Shown here piece after piece: positions 48,701 through 62,400 of a DNA stretch of 64,000 nt (position 1 is the first letter of the stretch; each line of letters starts with the position of its first letter). The translations under genes and the position numbers were made by a program. The notes beneath the pieces were generated by a model, which saw only the letters and a program-made list of their open reading frames with translations, ran no database searches and was not told where the DNA came from. Source of the stretch: Nautilus pompilius (Eukaryota > Mollusca > Cephalopoda > Nautilida > Nautilidae); assembly GCA_018389105.1 (NCBI GenBank), contig JACATO010000609.1, forward strand, positions 434,001-498,000, given 5' to 3'.

Positions 48701-51700
48701 CTAAAGCAAACCATTTTAATGTACTCTCAACAACATCTAGCATAGAAATAACTCTTTTTCTTTCTTTTTTTCTTCAAAAGTTTTCCTTTAGCCAAAAATC
48801 ATGGCTAACATCAAGTTGCCAGAGACTTGTAATTTCAACGTCAAGATATAGTAGATTTTCTTTTTTAGACAGGATTTATCAGAGCTGTTCCTGTCATGAT
48901 GAGACAGAATGCCAAGCTCACTTTTGTTGAATCAAGTTAAATATGTTAGAAAAATCTAAAAACAAACAAATGCTTTTTCTTCTAATAAAATTATTGTCCA
49001 AAATGGACTTAATTCAGCATGTTTTAAAAAATGAAGCGTTTTAGTTTAGAAATGTAGGTGGCTGTTAGTTCAGAATCCTTTAATGATGTATCTACAATGA
49101 AAATAATAACTAATCTAAGAAATGTTGTTCTTTTTTTAAAAATTTTTATGGAATACCTCCTTTATTATAAATATCAGATAATTATAATCATTCCTACTTC
49201 TTAAGCATGATTCACAAAATAAGGCATATCTTTCAACAACAAAAAAGTAGCCATGTAGAGAACAACAAAACAGGCTCTGTCTTTTAGTCTAGTCATCATA
49301 TATAATGTTGGATTGACAGCTGTGTTTTTTTGAAAGATGTGCCAAATAAACTCAGATTCCAACTAAAGCTCTATCAGTGCTACAGAATAAATATTTGTGA
49401 TTCCCATACAATGCAGAAAAATATTTACATTCTTTTAAAAAAAGAAGGGAATAAATAATGTTGGGTAGAAGGGGTCTTATTTATCTTTGATCTTTGGTTT
49501 GATAAATTTTAGCATTATAAATTCTTAGTGTTTGCTAATTTATAATAGTGAAATTAGCAGATTACAGTGGATGTTTTGAATGATTATCTGGATGGGAAAG
49601 ATGACTATTAATAATGTTGCTCTTCATTATAGTACTAAAGATGGTAGAAAAGAGGAATCTGGTTATGGAAGAACTATATAAGAGATTAGAGTTGATTAAA
49701 ATTGGGATAAAGAAAGAAATGGTATATTATTCTACTCAATCATTTATTTTTAATTGCTTATAGGAAAAGTAGAAGAATTCACTTAGTACATAACAAAGCA
49801 TTTATATGGTATTATCAAACATTGTTGAGGTACTAATTTTTGTAAGATTTATTAATATTTGTAACAAGTATTAACAAGAGTAAACACTATTTGTTTAATG
49901 TTTAGAATTTTAAAATCTTGATATTTATTTAGATTAATGCCACACGTCTGTCATTTCTAACAATTTAGTATTAGAACTTGTAGGTGAGAAAGGTAGGAGT
50001 TTGGTAAAGGGTATTTAAAGAGAAGAATCGGACCAGCTAAGTTAAAAATGATTTCTGACTACTATAATGGCAACACATCAAGATGTAGTTTGGTACAAAG
50101 TATTGTTAAATGTCTCCAGTCAGCAAATGTTGTACTGGGTACACAGACACCCGCAGAATTGCTAAATAAAACAGTGAGTGCGTGACCTTGATACAGAGAT
50201 GGGAGCAGTTACAAAAGAACAATAAGGTAAATGATAAGTGAAAATGTTTTTATTCAGTGTTGAAGATTAATGTGATTTGGGTCAGTGTTTGTCACAAAAT
50301 GTCATGCATCAACTTAGAGTTCATTATCTCAGGACATCTGCTTGCAACTGAATTTCTTGACAATGATGGTTTTGTGCAAAAGCTGTTATTTCAGGAACAT
50401 TCATGAGCCTTTCTTGATTGATGCACATAGCCACTGCTTTTGCCTTCCTGTTATTAATAATATGGTTGTGTGCAGCTATATTAGGTTTAATAAATCACAT
50501 GACAGATTGTGTAATTAATTGTATGCATTCATTTGGATACATAGTATACAGTCTGTAATTGGTGAACATTTAGAGCACACATGCATTGTGATCTAAAAAA
50601 GAAGAGTTCTGGTGGGGACTTTCTGTGGTAGGCGTGCAGTTAATCTTACTGACATTAGTGAGTCCTTGTGTGCTGACATTGGCACACAGGTTCAAAGAAG
50701 AATATGCAGGATGATCACAATTATCAGAATAATATATAAATCTGTTCCAGAGTATTTAGATAGAAATGTATGCTTAATGTATAGTTTTTTTTTTTTGTTA
50801 GAGGAAAAAATTTTATTCTACAATCTTAGCATTGAATATTGCTTTCTTTGAAACTTGCTTAAAGTTAGCATTGATTTTCAGATAAGAAAGCATAAAAATA
50901 ATTTTATTAAAACTACTTTTATTTAATAAAATTGTTCTTAAATAAACATAATTATGAGGAAATTCTTCTGGTGATGAAGATTGGAAAATATTTTCAATTT
51001 TGTCTCTTTAACACTGAGTGAAAAGTGATTGCATGCGTCTGTCTTAAGACCTAAATTCTTATATTCAGAACTAGCATAAAAGATTATTAATCTGATTTTT
51101 AAGACTCTCTTCTGACAAAATGCATAAAGAAACAGTGGCCCATCATTTAGATTCATTATAGTTTTATGAGGAGAAGAAACTTAGCATTAACTAAATCAGT
51201 ATTTAAGTCCTGAAAATAAATTAACAGTAACTTTCTTCTATCTTGGAACGGCATTGCGTGACATCTGTAGTTAGTTGTCTGTGACTACCACTAGGTTATA
51301 ACAGATTAATTTTGTCTATCTAGCTTCCACTACTGTGTTCTCGAAACTCTACCAAAAAATACTTCATTAGACAACATTTAAACATTGGGGATTTTCTGTT
51401 GATATCTTCTTAGCCATTGTCACTAAATGACCTTCTACCCATTTAGGAATATTGCAGGACTGATCTAAGAAATGTCTCTGACTTAGTTCAGATCTTTTGA
51501 ATCGGACAGTTTTTTGTAATTTTTTTACAAAACTATATTTTCACTTGCTTGTTGATTGATTATTGACTTTTTGGAAATAGTTTGCTATTTTTATTCAAAA
51601 TCTCTGAAATTATTATTATTCAACAATTTTTAGAATTATTTGTGTGCTTTTGATTTCTGAATCTGGGTACTTTGTCCTTTTACTACCTTTTAATACCCAA

Positions 51701-52625
51701 CCTCCTTGAACATTATGGTTTCTAGATATGCTTGCTTTCCATTAAACCAGCTTATTTGAATAACTTATAAATATCTACAAAATACTATAAAAGGTATACA
51801 TTAATCTAGCTTTATCATATATAAGATGACTTTTGATTTTGGATCTGTTTTAATATCAATTTATTTATTTTTTCCATACACAGATTTAATTAAGATAACT
51901 AGTAATGATTGGAATTCATTTGTAGTGTTATTACTTTTTTTTTCTTAATGGAGAAAATTGAGTTTCTAAAATGGTTCGAACAAATATTGAGTGGATAAGG
52001 GAAAAAAAAACAACAAAAAGCTAATCTATTTTCATAGGATGATTGGAACTTTCTGCATTTTTTAAAACTTTTACTTAATCCTAAATAGTTCTTAGAATAA
52101 CCTTTTTTATGTGCATCAACATGAGACGGCTTCAAGTAATTGTAATTTTTCTTTTCAGCCACAAAACGACAAATTTCTGTGGTCTGATAGAAAAGATTTC
52201 CTTATAGCGGTAATGGTGTATAAATCTTCTTTTAATTGGTGGCTTTTAAGAGAGTAATTTAAAATAAAAACGATTACGCTTAACATAGAAATCTAGTGAC
52301 AAGCAATACACACACACGCACGCACAATTAAATCTTGTATCATCACTTCTTAAAAGAAAAGAAAAAATGCAATATTCCATTGAGTATGGATAGTTTTATG
52401 AAAAAGTGAATGAAAAATTTCAAAGAAAATGAGTCCTTTTGCTATCTTAGTGTCCAGATAGACTGTTAAACTTTAATATTTCAGAAGGACATCAATAATT
52501 CTTTTTCCTCTCTCAGGAATTCTGTTTGTGTTGTAATTTTGGCCTTGTGGACTTCAGAGCCCTTATAAAACACACAAATCAGAGCTATCCAGATTAATGT
52601 GTGGTCCTCTGGATTAGCCAGCTAA
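45703..52625. other. AT-rich non-coding stretch
   Basis: Seven kb without recognisable genes, RNA genes or named repeats; includes a (TA)10 run at 46462-46481. Confidence 0.4.
46462..46481. repeat. (TA)n microsatellite
   Basis: Ten TA units. Confidence 0.95.
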
Positions 52626-52627
52626 AT

Positions 52628-52780
52628 GCAGTGGCAGATCAAGGATTTCAGTAAGGGGTAAGGCTCATACATTCATTACAAACTGATATGTATGATGTGT
52701 GTGTGTGTCACTCATGGATAGGCACAAGCCGGTATGCATGGAGTTTATAAACAGGTGTACTTTTAAAAATGTCAACTGAT
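52628..52780 (+). mobile_element. Possible MITE end
   Basis: CAGTGGCAGATCAAGGATTT at about 52629 has the look of a hAT-type MITE end (CAGTGGCGGATCCAGG class). The partner end was not found, so this is weak. Confidence 0.25.
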
Positions 52781-54125
52781 GCTGTACAGAATATTATTTG
52801 AAGTAGCGAGGAGAACTCTCATTAAAATGTCTTAGATCCATCCATGAAGTCATGAATAGAATCAGTGGCAACTATATAGAGTAAAAAATCTGAACTTTAT
52901 TTATTTTCCTTAACAACAAAGTTTCAAAATGGTTGATCAAGCTGATATTATAATTCTGCATAATTTAAAAAGGAAAAAAAAAAGGACCATAATTGCGATT
53001 TCTTACTTAGCACAGGCTTGATGGTGCTTCATTATATTTTTTGAGTTTTTATAAGCTGTTCACAGCATAAATATAGTGTAGATAAGCACTATTCTTGTAA
53101 ATCATTGCTTTTAAACGTAATGAAACATTTTTTAATAAAATAAAATAATCAAATTATACTTAATTGTTAACACATGATTTACTTAGTTGAAGAAGAGGCT
53201 GTATATGGTCTGAAAGAGATTGTTTCTGCTCATCAGCAATTAATAATGTTCCTATAATGCGATGCTACAGAAGCTAATGTACATCATAGCTCCTTTTGAG
53301 CAAGCAATGTTTCTGATTTTCTTAATCAGACGTACTTCCATTCATTTATGCATCTATACATGCACCAGTCAAAGTTCGTGCATGTGTACATTGGAATGAA
53401 CGTGTATTTATAGATTCCTGAAATTCTGCACTTTTCTTTGCATGTGCACTGTGTGCCTAATAGGGATAATATGCAAGTCGTAGTAAATCCTTAGAGCATC
53501 TGAGAACTGCAAAAATATGATTATTTTGGCCATGATTTTTCAGCACCTTATAATGACAAAAAACTGTTGAAATCCTAAGGTCTTTATCATCACTGCACAC
53601 TTGTGAATGGTTTCATAATTACTTCACTAGCTAGAAGTCTAATATTAAGAATTATAAGAATTGATTTCTTTGTCTGAAGACTTCGTATAACGACATGAAT
53701 CCTCTGGTTTGAACACGTTACTACCAATTGAAGAAGTGCCCATAATTTCCCATCCAATCACTGAAACTTTGGTCAATGCTTACATAAATAAGTTGTGACT
53801 ACATGGAGTCTACATTTAAAGAACTTAATTCCCATTTATCTGTGTGAATAAATTGAACATTAAGGATTATGTAGAGCAGTAATGCTTAACTTAACCTATT
53901 TACTTTGTCACAAATTAAAAGTACTAACGAGGGTCAAAATGAGTTTTATTACAAAATTAATGTTTCTGTTTAAACTTGAAAAGATGTGGCTGGTTATTTA
54001 TTTTCATATTTTCTGTAGACTTTATATTTTTTGACGTTTATTATACTCTAGCAATGCCATTACTTTCAGAATGTATATGAGAACAGTCAAATGGTCAATC
54101 TGTAAAGTTTTTCTGAAATTAAACA
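52781..54125. other. AT-rich non-coding stretch
   Basis: Nothing recognised. Confidence 0.5.
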
Positions 54126-54129
54126 GCAT

Positions 54130-54480
54130 CTAGGTCTACATACTACATACCCTCAGTGTGTAGTTCTTTCCATCAACAAACCATATCAGTCTGCCATTAG
54201 GTCTGTTGTTAAGGTTTGTTGTTGAAAATATCTACTTCCCAGAGTCAACCACCATGGTAAAGGACAGGTGCTCTGGACCAACTCTCTATCAGTCTTGTAC
54301 AACATTTAGCTGATGTGTGTGGGGTGAGAATGGAGAGCCCACCAACGGCCTTTGATCTGAGCAAGGGGAGGAAATTATCCCAGAATGTGTTTACACACAT
54401 CAGAGTCAGAAGGATGATGTGGATTCCGTTTTCAGCTGCAGATGGATTCCTTCTCTTAAAAGCTACACTTGGTGGAGGTT
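54130..54480. repeat. Unassigned GC-richer block
   Basis: About 350 bp of more balanced composition with no surviving frame and no recognised domain. It may be an old repeat, of unknown class. Confidence 0.25.
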
Positions 54481-54599
54481 AAAAATAGTAGTATAGTGCA
54501 ATGATATTGTTTTTGTTACCATTTGTTAAAAAGTTGTTTTCTTTGTTGCTGCTGCTGTTTTTTTTCCAGAAAAATGAAATTAGCTTTCTTGTTGTCGTA

Positions 54600-54600
<1 letters not shown>

Positions 54601-54652
<52 letters not shown>
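54601..54652. repeat. (TAA)17 microsatellite
   Basis: An uninterrupted TAA array. The minus-strand reading frame rich in Tyr across this site is an artefact of the array. Confidence 0.98.
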
Positions 54653-54654
<2 letters not shown>

Positions 54655-56125
54655 ATCATAAGAAACTGAAAAGAAAATAATACTAACAAATAAGAAAAAG
54701 AATTTATAAAGTATGAATCTATTGTATTAATCTGTCTCACCTAGAATGGAAGTGAACCTGCACCTGTTAAAAGTGTACTGCCACAGATTTTAATCTGAAG
54801 CTTTTTCTTTCAAAGACAAATATAGATGAGTAAATACTTTTTTTTTGTTGTTGTTGTTGTTACTGAGATGGCAGTTCATTTTAAAATAAATAGTTGAATG
54901 ACCCAATGACTGAATTTGACTCGACAGTATTACGGCAACCATTGAAGAAATTAATTTATGGATGCCTGCCTTCCTGTTTGTTTGTGGTATGGGAAAAGTT
55001 CTCTCTCTCTCTCTTGGACCATGACATCTTCACACATAAAAGGTTAGGCTTAGCGATGTTATGTTGTTGTCATTATCATATCTTTTCTGAAGCAATTCTC
55101 TTATTTTTTGCGGTTATCCATAGGCACTCACAATAATTTAATTATTTATTTGGCTTACTGTGTTTTATAACTATCTTTAGAGTAAAAAAGAAGTCTTTAA
55201 TTAAATTTAAATGTTTTCTCACCATAACTTTAAAGTTTTCTTTTTTAAAAAATTTACATCTAGATTTGAGCTTTAAAATATTTGTTCATACATTTAAATG
55301 CCTAGCAGCTACATACATCAGTAGTTTTCATGTAAGTTTAATTTTTATTTGTATATGAAATACTTCAATAGTATAATATTTAATTATAAAAATTGAACTC
55401 TAGGTTAATTGTGTAGTTAATACAGCCATTGCATTGTTTCACATACTGATACCAGAACCAATTTAGCTGTAATAATACAAATTATTGTTGTTTTCAAAAA
55501 CGATACAGTCAACCCATATCCAATGCAGATTTGCTTATACACACAAAAATGAATGTGAACAATTATTTTCAGAAAGCAAAAAATTTGAATATGTACGGTC
55601 TGGCAGACACACCACAGCTGTAATATTAGGAAAACACAGTTATAGGGGAATATTATTTTTCCTACTATTATTGTTAAAGGTGTGGACAATGCACTTGGTT
55701 TGTGTCAACACTGTCAACATGTTGCTGGAAGCAATCTGACAGATAGGATACCAGCTGGTATGTTTAAAGATACACAAAACCCCCTTTCTTTCACTTTGGT
55801 GGTGATAATAATGACTGACCATTGTAGTAACTTGTTAAAGGTTTGGAAACAATGAAAGGATTTGCCAGCTATCACATATATATACTAGACATGTTTCACT
55901 CTGATATATAACTTAGTATCGCTTTTTTAAACACTATTTTCTGTTATTATTATTATTATTTTTGTTGTTGTTATTATTTTTATCCCATCATCCCATCAGC
56001 CACCACGCGCATGTAACTCTGCCTCAGTTTTGCTTGCGCTGTTACCGTGTTGAGTTCAGTGCAGTAGTGTCGATTTATTTTTGCTGGGTTTCACCGTTTT
56101 TTTGCTATTACCCTTGGCTGACAGT

Positions 56126-57884
56126 ATGGAATCCAAATGTAAAGCATCTCCAAGTGGTAGTGAAGCGAAGAAAAGCCATAAAGTTATGACATTAGGTGAG
56201 AAAATTAAGATTCTGGATAAGTTGCGTGGTAGAATGAATGTAGCATCAGTTGGCCGTGAGTATCACGTGAATGAGTCTACCATACGTACCATTTGAAAAA
56301 GTGAAGAGAAGACATGTGCAAGTGTTAAGGCTTCTGCCTCTGTAAGTGCCAAAGTATCTCAAGTACCTGGGAGGAATCCTTTTATGGAAAAAATGGAGAT
56401 TTTGAATGTGTGGACAAGTGAACAAAAAAGGCTGTGTTTGTTGTTAATGGCTTAACTATATGTGAAAAAGCTCTAAGTTTGTATGAACACGTGGTCTCCA
56501 ATGAAAGTGATATGAGTGAGTGATTTTCAGGCAAGCAAAGGCTGGTTTGCCAACTTTACATGACGCTTCAACCTGCATAATGTGAAGCTGGATCAGCCGA
56601 TCATGAAGCAGCTGCACGATTCAAGCCCAAGTTCCTTGAATGTATTAAGGAGAAAGGATTTGCTCCTGAACAAGTGGTCAGTGAAGATGAAATGGGTCTC
56701 TTTTACAAGAAAATGGGCAACAGGACATACATCACCAAGGAGCAGAAGGTATCACCTGGGTTCAAGGCCTTTAAGGATAGGCTAACTTTGCTTTTTTGTG
56801 GGAACACATCGGGTGATTTCAAGTGCAAACCCTTGTTAGTATACCATTCTGAAAACCCGCATGCATTAGAAGGCAAGAATAAGCAACATTTGCCTGTTGT
56901 TTGGCGATCAAATAAAAAGGCTTAGGTAACGAGGAGGCTGTTCACCAACTGGTTGCAAAACAGTTTTGTGCATAAGATGAGGGAATACCTGGAGAAGAAG
57001 AACCTCGACTTTATGGTTTTATTGGTTTTGGATAATGTCCTTGGCTATAACCCAGAAGCATTGCAATTCAGCCATCCTAATGTTGAGATAATGTTTCTAC
57101 CTCCGAACACCACATCTATCCTGCAACCCATGGATCAAGGAGTTATTAAGACATTCAAGTCTTGCTATACAAGAAAGATCTACCAATTCAAGCTATAGAC
57201 TCTGGTGCTTTTTACAATTTAATGGAATTTTGGAAAGCATACAATATCAAGGAGTGTATTGATATCATAAAAATGTCATGGGATGAGGTGAAAGCGTCTA
57301 CCATAAATGCATGCTGGCACTGTCTTTGGTCTGAAATCGTGAATGATTTCAAGGGCTTTCCAACGGTTGAGAAAGAGATTGCCAAAATCACGAGACTTGC
57401 TAAAGAAATTGGAGGTAAGGGATTTGATTATATGAGGGACAAAGAGGTGGATGAGCTGCTGGAATCCCATGTCTAAGAGCCAATGAATGATGAGCTTAAA
57501 GCACTGATAGCCTCCAGCGAAAGTGAGAGCAATGCTGCTGCTGAAGAGAGAGAACCTGCTAAACCTACCCTAACAGCGGAGGTTGTGTCAGATTTTCTCT
57601 GCAACGCAGACTAGCTGGCAGAAATGGCTATGGACATGGATTCCATAATGGAGAGAAGCCTTAAATTTATAAGAGGGTTTAATGACCTTCTAGCACCTTA
57701 CAGGGAAATCTTGAAAGATTTTCGGAGTAAAGCAAAACAACAGAAAATCACTGAGTTTATGAAGCCTAAAGCATCCACTCCAAATTCCGTTGATCCCAAA
57801 CCATCAACTTCTGCATCTGTTTCAGTAGAGTTTGAGGCCGAATTTTCCGATGGTCCTGATGATCAATCAGCCCCAAGCAATTAA
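56126..57884 (+). pseudogene. Tigger transposase pseudogene
   Basis: A transposase of the Tigger/jerky type, related to human TIGD proteins. The start at 56126 opens with MESKCKASPSG, followed by a psq-type HTH (TLGEKIKILDKL, GREYHVNESTIRTI). The first stop is at 56294, and several frameshifts follow through the CENPB-type HTH (to about 56600), which is the worst-preserved part. The DDE domain keeps its acidic residues: SEDEMGLFYKKM (about 56680), LLVLDNVLGY (about 57022) and LQPMDQGVIKTFKS (about 57120), i.e. the DDD triad. Stops occur at 56923, 57196, 57474 and 57612, breaking the C-terminal half (WDEVKAS, KGFDYMRDKEVDELL). The last piece (57624-57884) ends with an acidic, Ser-rich tail. 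Inactive copy. Confidence 0.9.
57738..57761 (+). other. PIP-box-like motif in Tigger C-terminus
   Basis: QQKITEFM lies in the last piece of the transposase, preceded by basic residues (RSKAK). It fits the PCNA-interaction consensus Q-x-x-[ILM]-x-x-F-[FY] except for Met at the last aromatic position. A PCNA-binding motif has been described at the C-terminus of pogo transposase, so this is likely the same feature. Confidence 0.6.
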
Positions 57885-58236
57885 CCCCTCAGCCTCCAAA
57901 TCTATCAGCATCCTCATCAGAAGCCTTCATTGTCATCATTCATAGGTGAGTTACAATAAAATAATATTTCCATTTGATATATTTTCATTTATCATATGTG
58001 AATGTCATTATGTTCATAATTTTATTATATTCTTATTTCATACACAATATAGGTAGGACTTTTCATTTATGTGTGTATACAGATCTACATACCTAAATAT
58101 TTATTGAGGACTTTATGTGGCCACATTCATGTATCCCCATTAATCCCATAAGATATTAAGTTTGTGCAACACAGATTTATCTAACACGCAGTTCTCAAGG
58201 AACGTAACCCCCCATGTTGGACGAGGGTTAACTGTA

Positions 58237-59215
58237 TTGTGATTATTATTAATTATGTTTGTTTGTTTTGTTATTTGTTCCTTGTGATCTTTCTTTGGTG
58301 CCTTGCTATCTGTAGAAGTAATAATTGCTGCACAATTAGTTTCCTATTCTTCTTGTGGCTTTTAGGAAATAGAATGAAAAATGATTTTGATGAAACAAAG
58401 AACTACTTGTAGTTAAATTTATATGTATATAATTTGTCTACATCAGTTAGCGATGTACTGATATTCTTTTAAAAAGGTAGAAATGATAATGACAATTTTG
58501 AAATTGTTTTGCATGCATTACTGTCTTACAACTATAGATTGCTTTCTTTATTTGTTCTAGACAGTTCTACATTCTTTAAAAATTGTGAAAGGATAATGTG
58601 AAATAAGAAAAGAATTGTACATGCTTGCGCAGTCTTTGCAAACATATTTTGCCATTAGATTTATGATTAGATCTTGAAAAACTTTTTTAACATAAGTATT
58701 TATATTTTTAAAAACTACAAATATTACATGCCTGCACCCTAAACCTGGTTACAATATTTGAAATGGATGCAAAAACATTTTGTATCTTTTTCAGATAACT
58801 ATTCTGTTGTCATATCTGCAATTTTCTTTAGAAAACATGGATGAATGTACATCGGTGTAAGAAAGTAATCTCAGTGCTTGGTCACTAAATTAAAAACAAG
58901 TTTCTGACTGACCAGAATGGGAGGCACTACATTTTGTTATAATTTTTAATGTGGTATATGCATTATATTCACATTGTTACATTCATTAACTATCCTTCCA
59001 TGTTTTAGAATTTAGCATTTCTTTTTATATAAAATATTTGGAATGCAGAAATTCTTGTAATTGACCATTTGTCATTGGGTTCAGATTATAATTTTTCTTT
59101 TGTTGCATAAAAATAATGATAACAAATGGTCATCTTTAGTAGTTAACTTTCTTTGTAAGTATTTTATTTGGGAATAATTTTGTATGAATTGTACATTTTT
59201 TATCATCATTTATTC
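58237..59215. other. AT-rich non-coding stretch
   Basis: Nothing recognised between the Tigger element and the SINE. Confidence 0.5.
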
Positions 59216-59490
59216 ATGTTGTCGGACTACACCAGTCTCAACAATGGAGACAAGCTTGGTGAGGGGGCATGGGGCCTTGGCACTGTTGCCTTCAGCAGGA
59301 AAATCCCTACTAGAACTACTCATTTTTAGATGTGGAAGGAAACTGGAATGCTCAGAGAAAATCTACGCCATTGGCTGATGAAGAAGAGCAGGAAGAAACC
59401 ATGCCAGGGAGATATGCCAAACCGAACCAGGAATCAGACTCTGTTTCTCAGTCCTGTAGCCTAACCATTGGGTCACCAGCTGCTCCATTT
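59215..59490 (-). repeat. tRNA-derived SINE, copy 2
   Basis: Better preserved than copy 1. Read on the minus strand, the head has GTGACCCAATGGTTAGG (about 59476-59460), a clear pol III A box. It is followed about 35 bp later by a B-box-like CTGGTTCGGTTTGG (about 59431-59418), the normal tRNA spacing. The body then shares the landmarks listed for copy 1 (TTTGGCATATC, CACATCTAAAAAT, CCTGCTGAAGG, GAGACTGGTG). The 3' end runs into AATAAATGATGATAA, the kind of tail copied from a LINE partner. Confidence 0.75.
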
Positions 59491-59494
59491 TTAT

Positions 59495-62400
59495 TATTAA
59501 AGTTTCAAAATAAGTAGCACTATTCAGATAACTCCGACATAAACATGAAGCATAAAAATCCAATTCTGCTGGGCTTCCCTGCAAATGACTGTGTTTGACA
59601 TGTCTGCATATAATGAAATATTAAGTAAATTTCAGGTTTGGATGATGAAGACCTACAACAGACTGTTTGGATGAACAATAAACAAAATTTGTCAGCAGCT
59701 AAAACATGCAAAGTTAGGAAATTAGAACCACATGGTAGATCCATTGAAGTTGAAGTGGGACAAACTAGCCAGCAGAGTTAATCTCATTACAGAAAGTGAG
59801 AAATTACAACCATGGCCCATTTGAGTTCAGAATTTATCAACTCATATCCCAGGGCGAAATGTGATCCGGTTTATAAATAACAAAGTAGAAGGAGAGTTGC
59901 TGCGGGCTTAGTGCCAAAAGTTTAAAATACCTGCACAAATTCTGAGTTGGTGAGTAGTAGAGGAGAAATTCTGATATGACTGACTCTAAAGTGAAGTCTA
60001 TTTGGAATAGGATTTACTTTATTCTTTGAGCAAGCAGTTGAGTATTCAAAATACCTGCCTGCATTGCATAGGGATAAATTTTTAAGATGTAAATTATGTT
60101 TCGTTTTCTTTTCATGAAATTATTATTACTTTTATTATATTTTCCATATATTAAGTCTGTTCTTTACTTATAATATTAAAAAAATCCATAAATAATGTTT
60201 TGATTGCTTTATATTACTTTTGTTCTTTCTATCTTCTTTTTTTTTCAACTTGGGAATTTAATTATTTTACCCCCTTTTTCCCTTTAAAATTACTGTTCAC
60301 TGCTCCAGTGTAAAATACTAGATTTTAAAAATCATGCTGTACAATGTAGAATTTAGAAAATGGATTTCCATCAGATATTGAAGTTAATCTATTTTACATA
60401 AAAGCATATAACTTAAAAATATTTATATTTAATGCAATTCATTAAATGGCCTGAAATATAACACATTTGTAATTTATATAGGAAAAGTCATGTTGTTGTT
60501 TTTTTGGTTATTTAAAATATTTTTGTAAAATGTCGAATTCTTTTTTGTTGATAAATTATGTAATAAATGATTATAACATTTATTGCAGCCATAACTGTAA
60601 ATTAACCCGTGGAATACCCCATATTTCATATATATTTTCAATTTATTAGTGCACTTAAGATATATGTATTCTAACATATGTCTGTTATAGGTGTTACAGT
60701 GAGTTTATATTGGAACTTGGATCACACAAGACATTTTTTTCCATCAAAATATGCAGCTGGAATATTTCACTGGTGGGTCCACAACTTTCGGCCATCACTG
60801 AAAATAGTGTATATTTCTTTCTTTCACTCTTTGAATAAGAACATCATAGACAGACAGACGGACACACACATCTGGGGGGGGGGGGTAGACAATGTTCACC
60901 TATGCATTCTATTCTTTTATCCAATGTTTTGTGTGACAGTATTGGTCAAAGAGTTTGGTATTGTCTGTGGTAGCACTGGTTGTAAGTGATTAATAAGACA
61001 ACTGTAATCAACCTTGTTTAAATTGACACATTCTGTAGCAACTTGGTATGAATTTCTTCTAATCTGAGAACTCGTCAGCAGTAATTTGTAGGCAATGTCA
61101 AACAAGGCTGCCAAATAATAATTTTGTGAAGCCAGATCTTACAATGTGTGTGTGTGTGTGTGTGTGTGTGTTTATATATATCCATCCACTGGGAGTTAAT
61201 CAAAGGCAACTCTACTATCTAATAGCTACAAATTTCAGCAAGGCTAATGAAAGACAATAATAGCCTTCACTGTAATCATGCACCGCTAAAGAAAGAAGAC
61301 AAACTGTATTACTAAAAATCTATAGCAATAAAAACCTGCCATTTCACAAATAAATTGTAGGCTTATGACTGCTTCAGAATTATTTTGCATTAAAGATAAA
61401 ACACTTGCTGTAGAAGCTTGAAGTATTCATAGATTTGTTATTGTGCTAGAGCACACCAAGATGCTAGTATGATCTTGGTGTAAGTTGGTACATAACTTGT
61501 GATAAATACTAAATAAATATATAGTATTAACCTTTCATAATAATATATATATATATAGTTTGGTGGTCATATATTAAGAATGTCTGAATCTACAGCAATA
61601 TGATTGCAAGTACATAGCTGCCTATGGAACAAGGAAATCTACAGATGGATTAAAGAATCGTAAAATCAGATTAAAGCATTTTGATGCTTATACTTGACAA
61701 TTTTCTGATATTTTTTATAAAGGCTTTGTTGCATTTTTCCTGCTATTTTCTTTATTTAACATAATATGAAACTAGTACTAGTAGTGTATAAGAGATTTAT
61801 CTAGATTTAGTTTTTGCTCTAAATTAACATTTCAGGAATAAAATTGTGAATTTGGTAGGGTTCATTTAGATGCAGGTCAAGCATCTATTTTAGTCTGCCA
61901 AGCACTAAATAACATTTAATACTTCTACAGTTTTTATACTCGTGTGCATGTAGCAGCACAATGTTTCTGTTGGCTGAGTCTCATCTAATGCAAGACTAAA
62001 AGAAATAGTGTGTATGGTAGTGAAGCAAATTTTCCATTATTAATTATGATTTTGTGCAAAAGATCACGTGATCAGAATGAACTATTTTCCATATTAGTAC
62101 GAGATCAATGCAAGATAGGTTGAAATAATGCATTTGTCAAAAGGAAAAAAAAAATAGCTGTGTTTCTCATTGAACTTTGATTTAAAAAAAAATAAAATAT
62201 AGGAAAATGATTTATTTTGCCATAGGTGTTTTCAAAATCCTGTTATAATTAATTACATAAAGAATTCCTAGTGCTAGGCTAAGAAAGATGTTTATTTATC
62301 AAATGATATTACTTGAACATGGATGAAGGTAGAAATGTTTTACCAACTAAAAACAAAATTGTACTGTCAGGAGCTTAATAGGAAAATTTGAAACCAAATA

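Larger units (their letters stand above)
55506..58234 (+). mobile_element. Full-length inactive Tigger (pogo) transposon
   Basis: A 2729-bp element flanked by TA (55504-55505 and 58235-58236). The ends are inverted repeats: CAGTCAACCCATATCCAA on the left and CAGTTAACCCTCGTCCAA read inward on the right. Size and layout match pogo/Tigger elements (about 2.1-2.8 kb): a 5' leader of about 620 bp, a transposase gene on the plus strand (56126-57884) and a short 3' untranslated part. Confidence 0.93.

Noticed and set aside
54516..54740. Minus-strand protein with a long Tyr run
   Set aside because: Produced by the (TAA)17 microsatellite.
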